From assembly GCF_017743865.1 (NCBI RefSeq), contig NZ_JAGHRJ010000012.1, positions 1-64,000 on the forward strand: DNA of 64,000 bases, given 5' to 3'. Shown piece by piece: positions 17,500 to 27,378 of the stretch (the first letter of the stretch is position 1; each line of letters starts with the position of its first letter). This stretch comes from Labrenzia sp. R4_2. GTDB lineage: Bacteria > Pseudomonadota > Alphaproteobacteria > Rhizobiales > Stappiaceae. The notes beneath the pieces were generated by a model that was not told the DNA's origin, ran no database searches, and worked only from the letters and a program-made list of their open reading frames with translations. The position numbers and the translations under genes are program-made.

Positions 17500-17652
17500 G
17501 TAGGAACCAGGAAGGCCAACCTGAGAAAATAGGTCAGGGGACACGGTGTCAAAGACGTGATGATCGTGGTTGAAGGGCTTGCGCGCGGCTCTCAATTTCC
17601 CGGGTTCATTGGTGGCTTTACTTTATATCGGAGGACCTAGAATACTAAGTTT

Positions 17653-18924
17653 ATGCCGTTCAAATTCATCCACACCGCCGATCTTCATCTCGACTCTCCA
17701 TTGCGCTCACTGGCACTGCGCAATGGTGACCTCGCCGAACTGATTGGCGATGCCACGCGGCAGGCTGTGGTGACGATCGTCGACTTGTGTGTCGATGAGC
17801 AAGTGGACGCGCTGATTGTTGCCGGCGATCTCTACGACGGTGACCAGACATCGATGAAGACCGCCCGGTTTCTGGCCAGCCAGATGCAACGCCTGCACGA
17901 GGCTGGCATTGCGACCTTCATCATCCGGGGCAATCACGACGCCCTTTCGCGCATCACCCAGGAACTCATCCTGCCGCCATCAGTCACTGTATTCGGCGGT
18001 CGCGCTCATTCCGTCGACTTCACCAAGGGAGACCTCGCGCTTTCTGTTCACGGCCTGAGTTTCGCCAAGCCTCATGCGCCGGAAAGCCTTCTCGAGAAGT
18101 ATCACCGCCCTACTCCCGATGCGGTCAATATCGGCATCATGCATACAAGCCTTGCCGGGGCACCCGGGCATGACCTTTATGCGCCCTGCAAGGTGACGGA
18201 TCTTCATGGCTGGGGGTTCGACTATTGGGCCCTGGGACACATTCATACCCGGACCCAACATGCCGGCGATCGAATAGTGATCATGCCTGGCATGCCTCAA
18301 GGGCGGGACATCAACGAAGCCGGCGAGAAGACCGTCACTCTCGTTACCGTCAATGATGATCGCAGCCTCACCGTCGAAGAACGCCCGTCCAGCATTGCCC
18401 AGTTCGAACGCGTTTCGATCGATATGTCCCCGGCCGAGACCTGGCGGGAGGCTGCCGACCTGGTTGAACAAGAAATAGCTGGAGCACGAGACCGAACACG
18501 ATCGCAACACCTTGTCGCACGCGTTCGGTTGACGGGTAGTACACGATTGTCCTGGCGGCTGAGACGTGATCGCGATTTGCTGCTGGCGGAAGCCGAGCAG
18601 CGCGCGGAGAGCTTGGGAAACACCTGGATCGAAAAGATCGAGATCGACACAAACGCGCCGGAGAGCACGCCGGTTGGCAGTGCCACCGCCGATCCAGTCC
18701 TTGAACTCGGCGAGCTGATACGCGGCGACATCATTCACCAACACGGCGTGCGGCAAGCCGTGCAGGATCTCGTCAAGGAGCTGCGCGATGACTTGCCGCC
18801 AGAAGCGCGTGGTTTCAGCGGCGATGACGAAGCCGCGTTCGAAGCACTGGTCGACCAACTCCTTTCCGAAGGAAGCGAGGACATGCTGGCCCGGCTCAAA
18901 TTCAATGCTCCGGAGGTCGACTGA
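17653..18924 (+). CDS. YhaO/SbcD-like metallophosphoesterase nuclease
   Basis: 423 residues with all metallophosphoesterase motifs in order: HTADLHLD (residues 7-14), AGDLYDGD (near 57-64), RGNHDALS (near 94-101) and LGHIHTRTQH (near 196-205). The family cuts DNA with Mn2+ and pairs with an SMC-like ATPase. The next gene, sharing the TGATG junction, encodes that ATPase, so the two probably form an SbcCD/YhaNO-like complex that processes DNA ends or hairpins. Such pairs occur in repair and in phage-defence islands; the neighbourhood here favours an accessory role. Confidence 0.9.
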   Translation: MPFKFIHTADLHLDSPLRSLALRNGDLAELIGDATRQAVVTIVDLCVDEQVDALIVAGDLYDGDQTSMKTARFLASQMQRLHEAGIATFIIRGNHDALSRITQELILPPSVTVFGGRAHSVDFTKGDLALSVHGLSFAKPHAPESLLEKYHRPTPDAVNIGIMHTSLAGAPGHDLYAPCKVTDLHGWGFDYWALGHIHTRTQHAGDRIVIMPGMPQGRDINEAGEKTVTLVTVNDDRSLTVEERPSSIAQFERVSIDMSPAETWREAADLVEQEIAGARDRTRSQHLVARVRLTGSTRLSWRLRRDRDLLLAEAEQRAESLGNTWIEKIEIDTNAPESTPVGSATADPVLELGELIRGDIIHQHGVRQAVQDLVKELRDDLPPEARGFSGDDEAAFEALVDQLLSEGSEDMLARLKFNAPEVD

Positions 18925-21900
18925 TGCGTCTACGCCGGCTCGATCTCACCCGCTACGGCAAGTTCACCGATTATTCGATCGAATTCGGGGAGCATGAGAA
19001 CGGCAAACCGGATTTGCATATCGTCTACGGCTTGAACGAAGCAGGTAAATCGACGGCACTTTCAGGTTATCTCGATCTCCTGTTCGGAATCGAGGAGCGC
19101 ACGCGCTACAGTTTTCTTCATCAAGGTAAGGCCATGGAACTTGGTGCCTGCCTCGAATTTGAGGGATCGGCCCATGAGTTCAGGCGCGTCAAGCAGCGCA
19201 GCAACTCGCTGCTGAACGAGCATAGACAGCCGGTCAACGAGGCGATTTTGAGCCTACCGCTCGCCGGACTGTCACGCGACGCGTATCGCATGATGTTTTC
19301 ACTCGATGATCAGACACTTGAGGATGGGGGCAACGCCATCCTCGAGAGCAAGGGCGATCTGGGCGAACTGCTATTCTCGGCAAGTGCAGGCTTGGCGGGC
19401 GTCAATTCCATTCTCGAAACTGCTGCCGCCGAAGCCGATGGTATTTTCCGGAAGCGCGCTAGTTCGACCAAGATCGCAGGTCTGAAGCGACAGATCGCAG
19501 ACCTGAAGTCTCAGCGCGACGAAATCGATGTACAGGCGTCCGCTTACAAAACCCTGACGGCAGCACTCGCACAGGCCGAGACAGCCTATGATGCCGCCAT
19601 GAAGGAGATTGCGACAGCCAAAGTGCGCCATGAAGAGATTGCCCGCGTCCTGCGTGCCTACCCCCTGGCATCAGAATACCGTCAAGGGCAGGATGAGCTG
19701 GCGGGATACAAGGACATGCCGCATCCTCCGGACGAGTGGGCGGCAGCTCTTCCGGATCTCATCGTTGAAGAGACACGGCTTCAAACACGGGTTGCCGGTC
19801 TCAATCAGCGCGAACAGAAGATCCGCGACGAACTCGAAGGGTTTGTTGTCGAGGAACGTTTGCTCGAGATGGCCGACGATCTCGAGCGGCTTGGAGATGC
19901 AGCCGCGCGCCACACGACCGCCCATGAGAATTTGCCGAAAAGAAAGGGTGCACTTTCGGATTGGGCCCGAAAGATCGGTCTGATCCTCGCAACCTTGGGT
20001 CAGTCAGATATCGACAATCCGAAGACGCTGCTGGTCCCTGCAGCCACGATCGGAACGCTTCGTGATCTGATCGCTCAGAAGTCCGGCATCGATGTCGCGC
20101 GACAAACGGCAGAGCGGGAACAGGAAGCAGCCCGGCTGGCATTGGAAAGTGAACAACGCACCCGGCAGGCGCTCGAAGTTCAAGGCACCGCGGTCGACGC
20201 CGGCAAGGTCGCATTGCTTCAATCGGTGCTGAAACGCCTGCGCGACGGAAACCTTGCGGCCGAACTCCGGCTTGCCGAGCGGGCCATTCCAGGCAAGAGG
20301 CGCGCCCTTGAGGATGCTATCGACGAGCTCCACCCGTGGACAGGCGACGCTGCGGACTTGCGTAAAATGTCGCTGCCCCATCCCGATCGTCTGAACGCGT
20401 GGAAATCGACCCTCGAGGGGATCGAGAAGCGCCGTTCGCAGATCGTCGAGCGGAAGCAGGAACTCTCGGCAAAGAATAGTGAAGGCACCGCCAGGATCTC
20501 TGCCCTGCGCGAAGCGTCCACTATCATGAATGATGAGGAGGCAAAGGCTGCCCTCCTCGAACGCGACCAAGCGTGGGCTCACCATTTATCCAGCCTGGTT
20601 CGAGAAACCGCTGATCGTTTCGAACAAGAAATGCGAAAGACTGACGCGATCGTTGAAGCGCGCCTCAACGCCGTCAAGGAACTCGAGGAATTACGGTCTC
20701 TATCGACGGCACTATCGGTCACAAAAGCGAGCCTCGATCAGCAAGACCGATTGATGCAAGAGGCCGGAAACGAGCTGGAAACCTTGCGCGGCGTAATCCG
20801 ATCGGAAACGCCGGCCGAATTCGAACTGCCGGCCGAAGCGCCCACGGATGCATGGCTTGCAATGGTCCGAAAATGGACGGAGGGCCACACCTCAGCACTG
20901 GCTGCATATGATGACCTCCGTAGTGCTCTGAGTGACCTCGACGAAGTGAAGGCAGCGATGGCAACAGAGCAAGGTTCACTCACCACCTCCTTGACCTCCA
21001 TCGAGATCGACGTCGAGGGACTGGATTTGGCCGCCCTGATGCAGGCTGCCGACAACATTCTTGCAGACCACGCCGCGCTCCAGGCCAAACGGACGGAGGC
21101 CGACAAACGCCTTGGGGATCTAGAAGCCGCGGCCGCGCAGCGAAAGACGGCATTGGACGAAGCTGTGGCCTCGTTCGAAGAATGGCAGCGTATCTGGGTA
21201 GATACCCTCTCCACCACCTGGTTTTCCGACCGGGAAAACAGCATCGGCGCAGTGCGAGAACTCCTCGACGCCATAGCCGATCTCCCCGAAGCATTACGCG
21301 AGCAGGAGGATCTGCGGCATCGCATCGCGTCCATGGAATCCGATCAGGCGACTTTCTCCGACACCGTCGGGCAGCTGCATGCCGCTCTCGACGAGATGTT
21401 TGACGGCAACAATCCGCTCGCCGCGGCCAAGGCTTTGATCCGACGGCACGATGAAGCCAGGCAGACAGACGCGAAGCGACGGGAACGGAACCAGGCTCTT
21501 GCCGACCTGGAACGGGAACGCGAGAAACTGGATGGCGAGATCGCGGTTCATGCCTCACGCAAAAAGCAGATGACTGAATTCTTCCATGTCGACGAGCTCG
21601 CCGATGTCCGGCAAGCGCTGGAGCGCTGCAGGAAGAGAGACGACTTGATTGGGCACCTGGGTAAGCTCGAGCAGCAAATCGTTGGTGAGATGCAGCAGCA
21701 ATCGCTCGAAGACGCAATGGCCGGCCTCGCCGAAATCGACCTCGGTGACTTGCAGCAGGAGCAAGCCGAACTCGCAACGCGTCTTGCTGACCTTGACGGT
21801 CGGGCGAAGGATCTTTTCGCCGACAGGGCTCGAGCAAGTGATGCCCTGAACGCTATCGGAGGCGATGACGCTGTCGCCCGCCTTGAAGCCAGCCGACGCA

Positions 21901-22412
21901 CATTGCTTCTGGAAATCGAGGACTTGGCGCTGCGATATCTGCGCCTGAAAACCGGCAGCATGGTCGCTGAACACGGCATTCGTGCCTATCGGGAAAAACA
22001 CCGCAGCGAGATGATGAACCGGGCGTCCGAAGCGTTCCGGCTGATCACGCGCGATGAATACACCGGACTTGCCACGCGGCCTGACAAGGACCGCGAGGCC
22101 TTGATCGGACTGTCTCAGCATGGCGCTTCCAAGCTCGCAGTCGAAATGTCCAAGGGCACGCAGTTTCAGCTGTATCTGGCGCTTCGATTGGCTGGATATG
22201 AGGAATTCGCGGCGGCCAGGCCATCCGTGCCGTTCATCGCTGATGACATCATGGAAACGTTCGACGAGCCGCGCTCCGAAGAGGTATTCCGGCTATTCGG
22301 ACAGATGGCTCAGGTGGGCCAGGTCATCTACCTCACCCATCATCGGCACCTGTGCGAGATTGCAATGCAGGTCCTTCCGAATGTTCGAATTCACGAGATT
22401 TCGTGGCCCTAA
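18924..22412 (+). CDS. YhaN/SbcC-like SMC-type ATPase
   Basis: 1162 residues. Walker A GLNEAGKST lies near residues 37-45, followed by about 900 residues of heptad-rich coiled coil, then Walker B with FIADDIMETFDEPRSEE near residue 1103 and THHRHLCE at the C-terminus. The YhaN-like N-terminus (RLRRLDLTRYGKF) is clear. No CxxC zinc hook is apparent, unlike classical SbcC/Rad50 and in keeping with the YhaN group. The start overlaps the stop of the nuclease gene, so the subunits are made together. Confidence 0.9.
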   Translation: MRLRRLDLTRYGKFTDYSIEFGEHENGKPDLHIVYGLNEAGKSTALSGYLDLLFGIEERTRYSFLHQGKAMELGACLEFEGSAHEFRRVKQRSNSLLNEHRQPVNEAILSLPLAGLSRDAYRMMFSLDDQTLEDGGNAILESKGDLGELLFSASAGLAGVNSILETAAAEADGIFRKRASSTKIAGLKRQIADLKSQRDEIDVQASAYKTLTAALAQAETAYDAAMKEIATAKVRHEEIARVLRAYPLASEYRQGQDELAGYKDMPHPPDEWAAALPDLIVEETRLQTRVAGLNQREQKIRDELEGFVVEERLLEMADDLERLGDAAARHTTAHENLPKRKGALSDWARKIGLILATLGQSDIDNPKTLLVPAATIGTLRDLIAQKSGIDVARQTAEREQEAARLALESEQRTRQALEVQGTAVDAGKVALLQSVLKRLRDGNLAAELRLAERAIPGKRRALEDAIDELHPWTGDAADLRKMSLPHPDRLNAWKSTLEGIEKRRSQIVERKQELSAKNSEGTARISALREASTIMNDEEAKAALLERDQAWAHHLSSLVRETADRFEQEMRKTDAIVEARLNAVKELEELRSLSTALSVTKASLDQQDRLMQEAGNELETLRGVIRSETPAEFELPAEAPTDAWLAMVRKWTEGHTSALAAYDDLRSALSDLDEVKAAMATEQGSLTTSLTSIEIDVEGLDLAALMQAADNILADHAALQAKRTEADKRLGDLEAAAAQRKTALDEAVASFEEWQRIWVDTLSTTWFSDRENSIGAVRELLDAIADLPEALREQEDLRHRIASMESDQATFSDTVGQLHAALDEMFDGNNPLAAAKALIRRHDEARQTDAKRRERNQALADLEREREKLDGEIAVHASRKKQMTEFFHVDELADVRQALERCRKRDDLIGHLGKLEQQIVGEMQQQSLEDAMAGLAEIDLGDLQQEQAELATRLADLDGRAKDLFADRARASDALNAIGGDDAVARLEASRRTLLLEIEDLALRYLRLKTGSMVAEHGIRAYREKHRSEMMNRASEAFRLITRDEYTGLATRPDKDREALIGLSQHGASKLAVEMSKGTQFQLYLALRLAGYEEFAAARPSVPFIADDIMETFDEPRSEEVFRLFGQMAQVGQVIYLTHHRHLCEIAMQVLPNVRIHEISWP

Positions 22413-22593
22413 CGACGCCTAACTATCGCATTTCACATCGCTTCCTAAAACGAGTTGAGTGATAAAATCCTTTTTACACATTTTAGTTGAGCTTAGACCA
22501 GAGCACCTTCTGTGCTAACCAGACGTGTGGCAGGCAACAGGGTTGTCAGTGTCAATGAACCACTTGTTCACAATTGCTGGTTAGGGGCCAACA

Positions 22594-25239
22594 ATGCCGA
22601 ATACACCGATCGACGATATCGAGGAATGGTCGACAAAGCTCTCGCCGTGGAAGCGCGACGCTCTCAGGCGGTTGGCGACGAGCAATAAGCTAACGCAGGC
22701 CGACTTCGACGATCTGATGGCCATGGTCAAATCCGCTGCCGGATTTGAGCTTACCGCTCCGGCCCCAACTCCCGTTCCGTTTGCTAAGTCCGATTTCAGC
22801 GGCGAAGAAAAAAGACAGAATATTGTCCTAAAGGGGATAGCAAATGTTGAAAACGTCAACCGCTTGACCCCAAAGGCGTCAGTCAATTTCGGGCCCAACT
22901 CCCTGACGGTCATCTACGGACGCAACGGAAGCGGCAAGAGCGGATTTGTCCGAATCCTGCGCACTGCGTGTCGAACCCGGGTGGAGAATGTCGCCAAACT
23001 GAAAGTCCTATCCGACGTATATGGCGGCTCATCGGGACCACAGACCGCCGAAATTCTAATTGATGCTGGATCTGGCGACACGCCAGTTCAATGGACGTCA
23101 GGTTCCACCGCGCTGCCGGAGCTTACCCAGGTTGCCGTTTTCGACACGGCTTCCGCAGAGCTTTACGTCGACGGTGGAAACCAGATCCGCTACCTCCCTT
23201 TTGGCCTAGCCCTCCCCCACCAACTCAACACCGTCTGCATGGAACTAAAGGAAAAGCTCGAAGGGGAGCGAGCGAAGGTTATTGGCGACAAAGTTGGTCT
23301 GTCATCGGTGTCGTTCCCCTCGCAGCGAGACACAAAATCGCAAATATTCGACCGGTCGGTCAACAAGACCACCACCGATGATCAAATTGTCGCTGCAACA
23401 ACGTTTACTGCAGAGGATGAAAGGCGTCTTGGAGATCTAACGGCGGCGCTATCTGCAGGTGCGTCGGCAGTTGCTGATGTGAACGCTTTGGTGAACTGGA
23501 CCAGCGCCCTTAAGGCCGAATGTGCCAAAATCGCTGCTGAGTTCGATGACGCTGCCCTCGAAACATCGAAGAGGCTCAGAGAGGAATCGGATGCTGCGCG
23601 CCAAGCGGCGAAAGTGGCAGCGGATGCGCTTTTCACAGATGAGCCGCTTCCGGGCGTGGGTGGTGAGACCTGGCGGGCGCTCTGGGCGGCCGCCCGCAAT
23701 TACTCTTTGAGCGAAGCCTATCCGGAAAGCGAATTTCCGGTCCTTGGGGACGGTGATGAACCCGCTGCATGTGTGTTGTGCCAGCAACCGCTCGCCGAAG
23801 ACGGCCGTGCTCGACTGCAGCGGTTTCAGAAGTACATGGATGACACACTCGATGCGACAGCTGAAAAACTGGAAGCTTCTGTCTCTGCGGCTGCCGGAAA
23901 CTTGATGCAGCTCGCTTGCCTTGGAGCGGAGGATTTTTCCGATCGCGTTGAGCAGGTTCGCAAACGGAGTGATCAACTGGCCGATAGCTTGTCAGCGCTT
24001 CGGACATCAGTATTGAAGCGTCGGGAAGCCAGGCTTGCTCTCCTGAGTGGCCAGCAAGTTGATGGCTTGCCCGATCTAGTAATACCTCTCGAGGGTATCA
24101 GCGCGTTCGAAAATGAGGTCAAAGCCGAGCAGACAGCTTTGGCCCAAGCGGCAAATTCAGAAGAAAGAGAGAAACTCAGTGCTGAGAAATCCGAGCTTGA
24201 GGACAGGAAGACAATCGCGGCGAACAGAGAAAAATTGACCACACGACGCAATCTTCTGGTGATGGACGCGGCGTTTGAAAAGGCGTTATCCGACCTCCAA
24301 ACGAGAGGAATTACACAGCGCGCAAATGAACTCGTCGATACCCATCTGACAAAGGCGGTCACCTCGCATTTTGATGGAGAACGCGAGACTTTCGACATCA
24401 TGCACCTAAAGGTAGGGCTCGCCCGAAAAAGCAGCCAGACAAAGGCCGAGTTTCAAATCGACCCACAGACCAAACTAACAAAGGTGACATCCGAGATTCT
24501 TAGTGAAGGCGAGCAGCGAGCGTTAGCTCTTGCCGGCTTCTTGACGGAGGTTGCCTTAACAGACGGCTCCGGACCAGTCGTGATCGACGACCCAGTCTCA
24601 TCGCTTGATCGCGACCGTAGTGCCAAGGTTGCGGCGCGGCTTGCACAGGAAGCCTCTCTTCGCCAGGTCATCGTATTCACTCACGACATCACGTTCTTTA
24701 ATGAGCTTTGCCGTGCAGCCGATGCGGTTGGCATCGAGGCAGAAACCGTTGCCCTTTTTAGTGACAAGTCTGCTGCCGGGAAAGTTGATCCAGCGGGAAT
24801 GGTCTGGAAAGGACTGAACGTCACAAAACGCATTGGAAGGATTAAGAACGACGCTGCGAAGCTGCAGAAGCTGCACACGTCCAGCCCGGCAGATTACGAA
24901 ATCTACGTGAAGAACCTCTACGGCAGGCTGCGCGACACCTATGAGAGAGTCGTCGAAGAAGTCATCTTTAACAACATCGTCCAGCGTGGAGTAGACGTAG
25001 TCCAAACCCAAATGCTCCGCTTTGTGCGTCTTTCAGACGAGTTGGCAGTGCGATTTCACGAGGGAATGACACGAGCAAACACGCACAGTCATGACAACCC
25101 TGCTGCCGACACGGTGCCTGTACCGACACCAGTAGAATTCATGGAACACATCGCTGAGCTTGAAACACTTATCAGCGACCTGAAGGCAGAGAGCCAAGCT
25201 GCAGAAGCGGCGAGACCGCAAATGAAACCGAAGAAATAG
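22594..25239 (+). CDS. AAA_13-type SMC-like ATPase resembling RloC/PrrC tRNA nucleases
   Basis: 881 residues. Walker A IYGRNGSGKSG is near residues 105-115, a zinc-hook CVLC near 392 sits inside a coiled coil, the ABC signature LSEGEQRALALAGF is near 636 and Walker B VVIDDPVSSLDRD near 660. After the ATPase, residues 770-840 contain R780-x3-E784 (RDTYE) and H822 38 residues later, followed by THSHDNPA. PrrC and RloC anticodon nucleases use an Arg-x3-Glu...His triad after the same type of ATPase. That makes an RNA-cutting, abortive-infection role plausible, but the nuclease part is inference. RBS AGGGG precedes the start. Followed by the PgaH-like gene. Confidence 0.75.
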   Translation: MPNTPIDDIEEWSTKLSPWKRDALRRLATSNKLTQADFDDLMAMVKSAAGFELTAPAPTPVPFAKSDFSGEEKRQNIVLKGIANVENVNRLTPKASVNFGPNSLTVIYGRNGSGKSGFVRILRTACRTRVENVAKLKVLSDVYGGSSGPQTAEILIDAGSGDTPVQWTSGSTALPELTQVAVFDTASAELYVDGGNQIRYLPFGLALPHQLNTVCMELKEKLEGERAKVIGDKVGLSSVSFPSQRDTKSQIFDRSVNKTTTDDQIVAATTFTAEDERRLGDLTAALSAGASAVADVNALVNWTSALKAECAKIAAEFDDAALETSKRLREESDAARQAAKVAADALFTDEPLPGVGGETWRALWAAARNYSLSEAYPESEFPVLGDGDEPAACVLCQQPLAEDGRARLQRFQKYMDDTLDATAEKLEASVSAAAGNLMQLACLGAEDFSDRVEQVRKRSDQLADSLSALRTSVLKRREARLALLSGQQVDGLPDLVIPLEGISAFENEVKAEQTALAQAANSEEREKLSAEKSELEDRKTIAANREKLTTRRNLLVMDAAFEKALSDLQTRGITQRANELVDTHLTKAVTSHFDGERETFDIMHLKVGLARKSSQTKAEFQIDPQTKLTKVTSEILSEGEQRALALAGFLTEVALTDGSGPVVIDDPVSSLDRDRSAKVAARLAQEASLRQVIVFTHDITFFNELCRAADAVGIEAETVALFSDKSAAGKVDPAGMVWKGLNVTKRIGRIKNDAAKLQKLHTSSPADYEIYVKNLYGRLRDTYERVVEEVIFNNIVQRGVDVVQTQMLRFVRLSDELAVRFHEGMTRANTHSHDNPAADTVPVPTPVEFMEHIAELETLISDLKAESQAAEAARPQMKPKK

Positions 25240-25335
25240 CCTTGCATCAGGTATCCTGCCCAACGGGGCAATCTCGAGGCAATGGTATTCCTTTCCCGAA
25301 AGGATCGAAAATCACCCCGTTCGGGAGGAGAACAA

Positions 25336-25938
25336 ATGTCGCACGAACATGAATACAAAAACTTCGAAGCGCTCCGCCAGAATGAGCAAGAAGACGTGGA
25401 CTTTAGCGTGACGGCACGCACTGTGGCCGGGAGTACAGTCGCCATCGTCGCACCACATGGCGGCGGCATTGAACCGCTCACTGCTGAACTCGCGGAATCA
25501 ATAGCAGGAACGGATCATAACTATTACGCGTTCAACGGCCTTAAGAAACAAGGGAATAAAGTTCTGCACATCACCTCGCATCGCTTTGATGAAGAGAGGG
25601 CGCTCATACTGATCGAACCTTGCGAGAAGGTAGTTGCTGTACATGGTTTGGCGGGGAGTGCGAGATCTGTGCAGATAGGAGGACGAGACGCAGCGCTGCG
25701 CGGCCGTATTCATGAAGCTCTGCAAGGCTCAGGCTTTGAGAGCACCGTTGTCACTGAGGGAGCATATGGCGGCATGGAGCCGTTGAACATCTGCAACCGT
25801 GGAAGCACCAGCGCAGGAGTGCAACTCGAAATTCAAGCAGGGCTTCGTCGATTAATGAAGGAAGACGAAACCAAGTATGCCAGTTTTGTCGAAGCGGTTA
25901 GATCAGCGCTGTTAAAGCCACCATCCGAGTTCATCTAG
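25336..25938 (+). CDS. Poly-gamma-glutamate hydrolase family protein (PghP/YmaC-like)
   Basis: 200 residues from the ATG at 25336, which has a strong GGGAGGAG upstream; earlier codons of the open frame precede this RBS. Zinc-ligand motifs of the family are present: VAPHGGGIEPLTAELAESI (His and Glu), HITSHRFDE (His) and VAVHG (His). Characterised members are phage enzymes that cut gamma-linked polyglutamate capsule. No capsule genes are nearby. The gene follows the AAA_13 ATPase by about 100 bases in the same direction, so the two may be one functional unit; substrate here is unknown. Confidence 0.85.
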   Translation: MSHEHEYKNFEALRQNEQEDVDFSVTARTVAGSTVAIVAPHGGGIEPLTAELAESIAGTDHNYYAFNGLKKQGNKVLHITSHRFDEERALILIEPCEKVVAVHGLAGSARSVQIGGRDAALRGRIHEALQGSGFESTVVTEGAYGGMEPLNICNRGSTSAGVQLEIQAGLRRLMKEDETKYASFVEAVRSALLKPPSEFI

Positions 25939-25953
25939 CGGCTTCGCGTACGG

Positions 25954-27060
25954 TTAGAGAACGCCCCAAGCCCTGTACCGTCCCCTCCCCGTCACCTCCC
26001 GCACACCGAGTGCACCTATTAGGTTCAGCGCCCCTCGTGGCGTGATCTCTGCCGCCTTTGCAAGCATGTGCGCAGATACGATCGGCCGCGAAAGTATGAG
26101 TTCTATCGCAGCCGGCAGGCTGCTGTTTGATCTCTTGCCGACAGCGCGCCGCTCGAGTTGTCGCTTAGCGAGTGTCAGGCGATCAATATCCTTCATCCCC
26201 GCACTGGCAGCAGCTCTCAACGCGTCGAGAAAGGCGATCAGCCTGGTTTTTCTACCCCGCACACGCCGCCGCTCACGAGGCATCTCTCGTAGCCCCACGG
26301 AGTAAGCCAGGAGGTGCGACCGGACCTTTTCTCGCGATCTTAGGAAATCCGAAACGAGCACCTGTCCAAGCCAATGCTGCCGCTGCAGCGGTTCGAGCTG
26401 CTCCCAACCATCCCAAAGAACCGCCGCAGCCAGGGTCGCCGGAAGCGCTTCAACTTTTCTGACCAACTCGAGCCATTCTGAGATCCGTTCGGTTTCGTCC
26501 CAATCAGGATCCCGGATGACCAACTCGCCCACAATGAGTTCAGGTTGCCGAGTTCTGGTAGATCCGGGGGGAACGGCTTCCACCAGCCAGCTAGTTTCCG
26601 CAAGCACCTCGTCGAACCCTGCCAATTCCGGAGGAAGCGGAGCTTGATCGTTCGTTTCGAGGTCCCTCCCCTTCCCTCTCCTCTTGAGTTTTCCAGGAAG
26701 ATGATCCTCCTGCTCGGCAATCCCCGCAAAGGCCAGGATCCCGGATCGCGAGACCGCCCAGCCCGGATCGTTTCTCATTGCCCGTCGTCTCGCCCGAACT
26801 ATCCGGTGCGCAATGACGAGCTCATGGCTCGGTGCACGGACATCCATCTTGGCATCGTGCAGAACCAGGTCTTCCAGATGGACGAGTTCTCCGGCAACCC
26901 ACATGCTGGAGACCGCTTCGAAGAAATCGGCCCGCTCCGCAAAGCCCTGTCCGACCTCGGATCGGGCAACACGCTCATCAAGCCGCGCCAGCGCGTCCTC
27001 CGCCGCCGATATCGGCGTCAAGAGCGTCTCGAGGTTCAGTTTTCCAATTTCATAAGGCAT
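25954..27060 (-). CDS. RHE_PE00001-type protein (DUF1612 plus C-terminal HTH)
   Basis: 368 residues: MPYEIGKLNLETLLTPISAA at the N-terminus, a central DUF1612-like region (LVEAVPPGSTRTRQPEL), and a C-terminal DNA-binding helix-turn-helix (ARPIVSAHMLAKAAEITPRG-type segment). The family is widespread on rhizobial plasmids and islands and is distantly Fic-like at the N-terminus; its function is not known. Convergent with the preceding hydrolase gene, with only 15 bases between stops, and next to the resolvase site and transposon on its other side. Confidence 0.8.
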   Translation of the reverse strand: MPYEIGKLNLETLLTPISAAEDALARLDERVARSEVGQGFAERADFFEAVSSMWVAGELVHLEDLVLHDAKMDVRAPSHELVIAHRIVRARRRAMRNDPGWAVSRSGILAFAGIAEQEDHLPGKLKRRGKGRDLETNDQAPLPPELAGFDEVLAETSWLVEAVPPGSTRTRQPELIVGELVIRDPDWDETERISEWLELVRKVEALPATLAAAVLWDGWEQLEPLQRQHWLGQVLVSDFLRSREKVRSHLLAYSVGLREMPRERRRVRGRKTRLIAFLDALRAAASAGMKDIDRLTLAKRQLERRAVGKRSNSSLPAAIELILSRPIVSAHMLAKAAEITPRGALNLIGALGVREVTGRGRYRAWGVL

Positions 27061-27254
27061 TGTTTCTTTGTGTTTTCGACTTCCATACGGAAGTTATCAC
27101 AAAATTCACTTCCGTCATAGATTACTCCTTCAACTCGAGCTCACTCATATACAGTCTGACGCATGGTGGATTGAACAAAGGCCTGGCAATCGGTGCTCAG
27201 GTCGACAAAAGTGCCCGGTTTTCCTGGGGTTTCAACGTTTCAGGTCGTGGAAAA

Positions 27255-27329
27255 GACACTCAAGAAACGTTTACAAATGATCAGTTATCCGTATCTTCTA
27301 TGTTTGTAAATCCGACCCTCAACGACCCC
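27255..27329. other. Candidate res/recombination site split from its resolvase by a transposon
   Basis: TTTACAAA (27270-27277) and TTTGTAAA (27303-27310) are inverted copies separated by 25 bases, within 20-60 bases of the transposon left end. Such spaced dyads are typical of resolvase subsites. Removing the transposon would join this stretch to the resolvase gene with its start codon about 10 bases after the target site. The identification is inference. Confidence 0.45.
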
Positions 27330-27334
27330 TCAGG

Positions 27335-27350
27335 TGTCATTTGTCACAGT
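27335..27350 (+). repeat. Left terminal inverted repeat of the tni transposon
   Basis: TGTCATTTGTCACAGT matches the right end in 14 of 16 positions. The preceding five bases TCAGG are the target duplication. Confidence 0.85.
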
Positions 27351-27378
27351 GGACTGCGCTGGCGGGACAAAGCTGACT

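Noticed and set aside
17401-17500. CRISPR-like array
   Set aside because: Repeats are only six bases, in both orientations and unevenly spaced, so an operator is the better reading.
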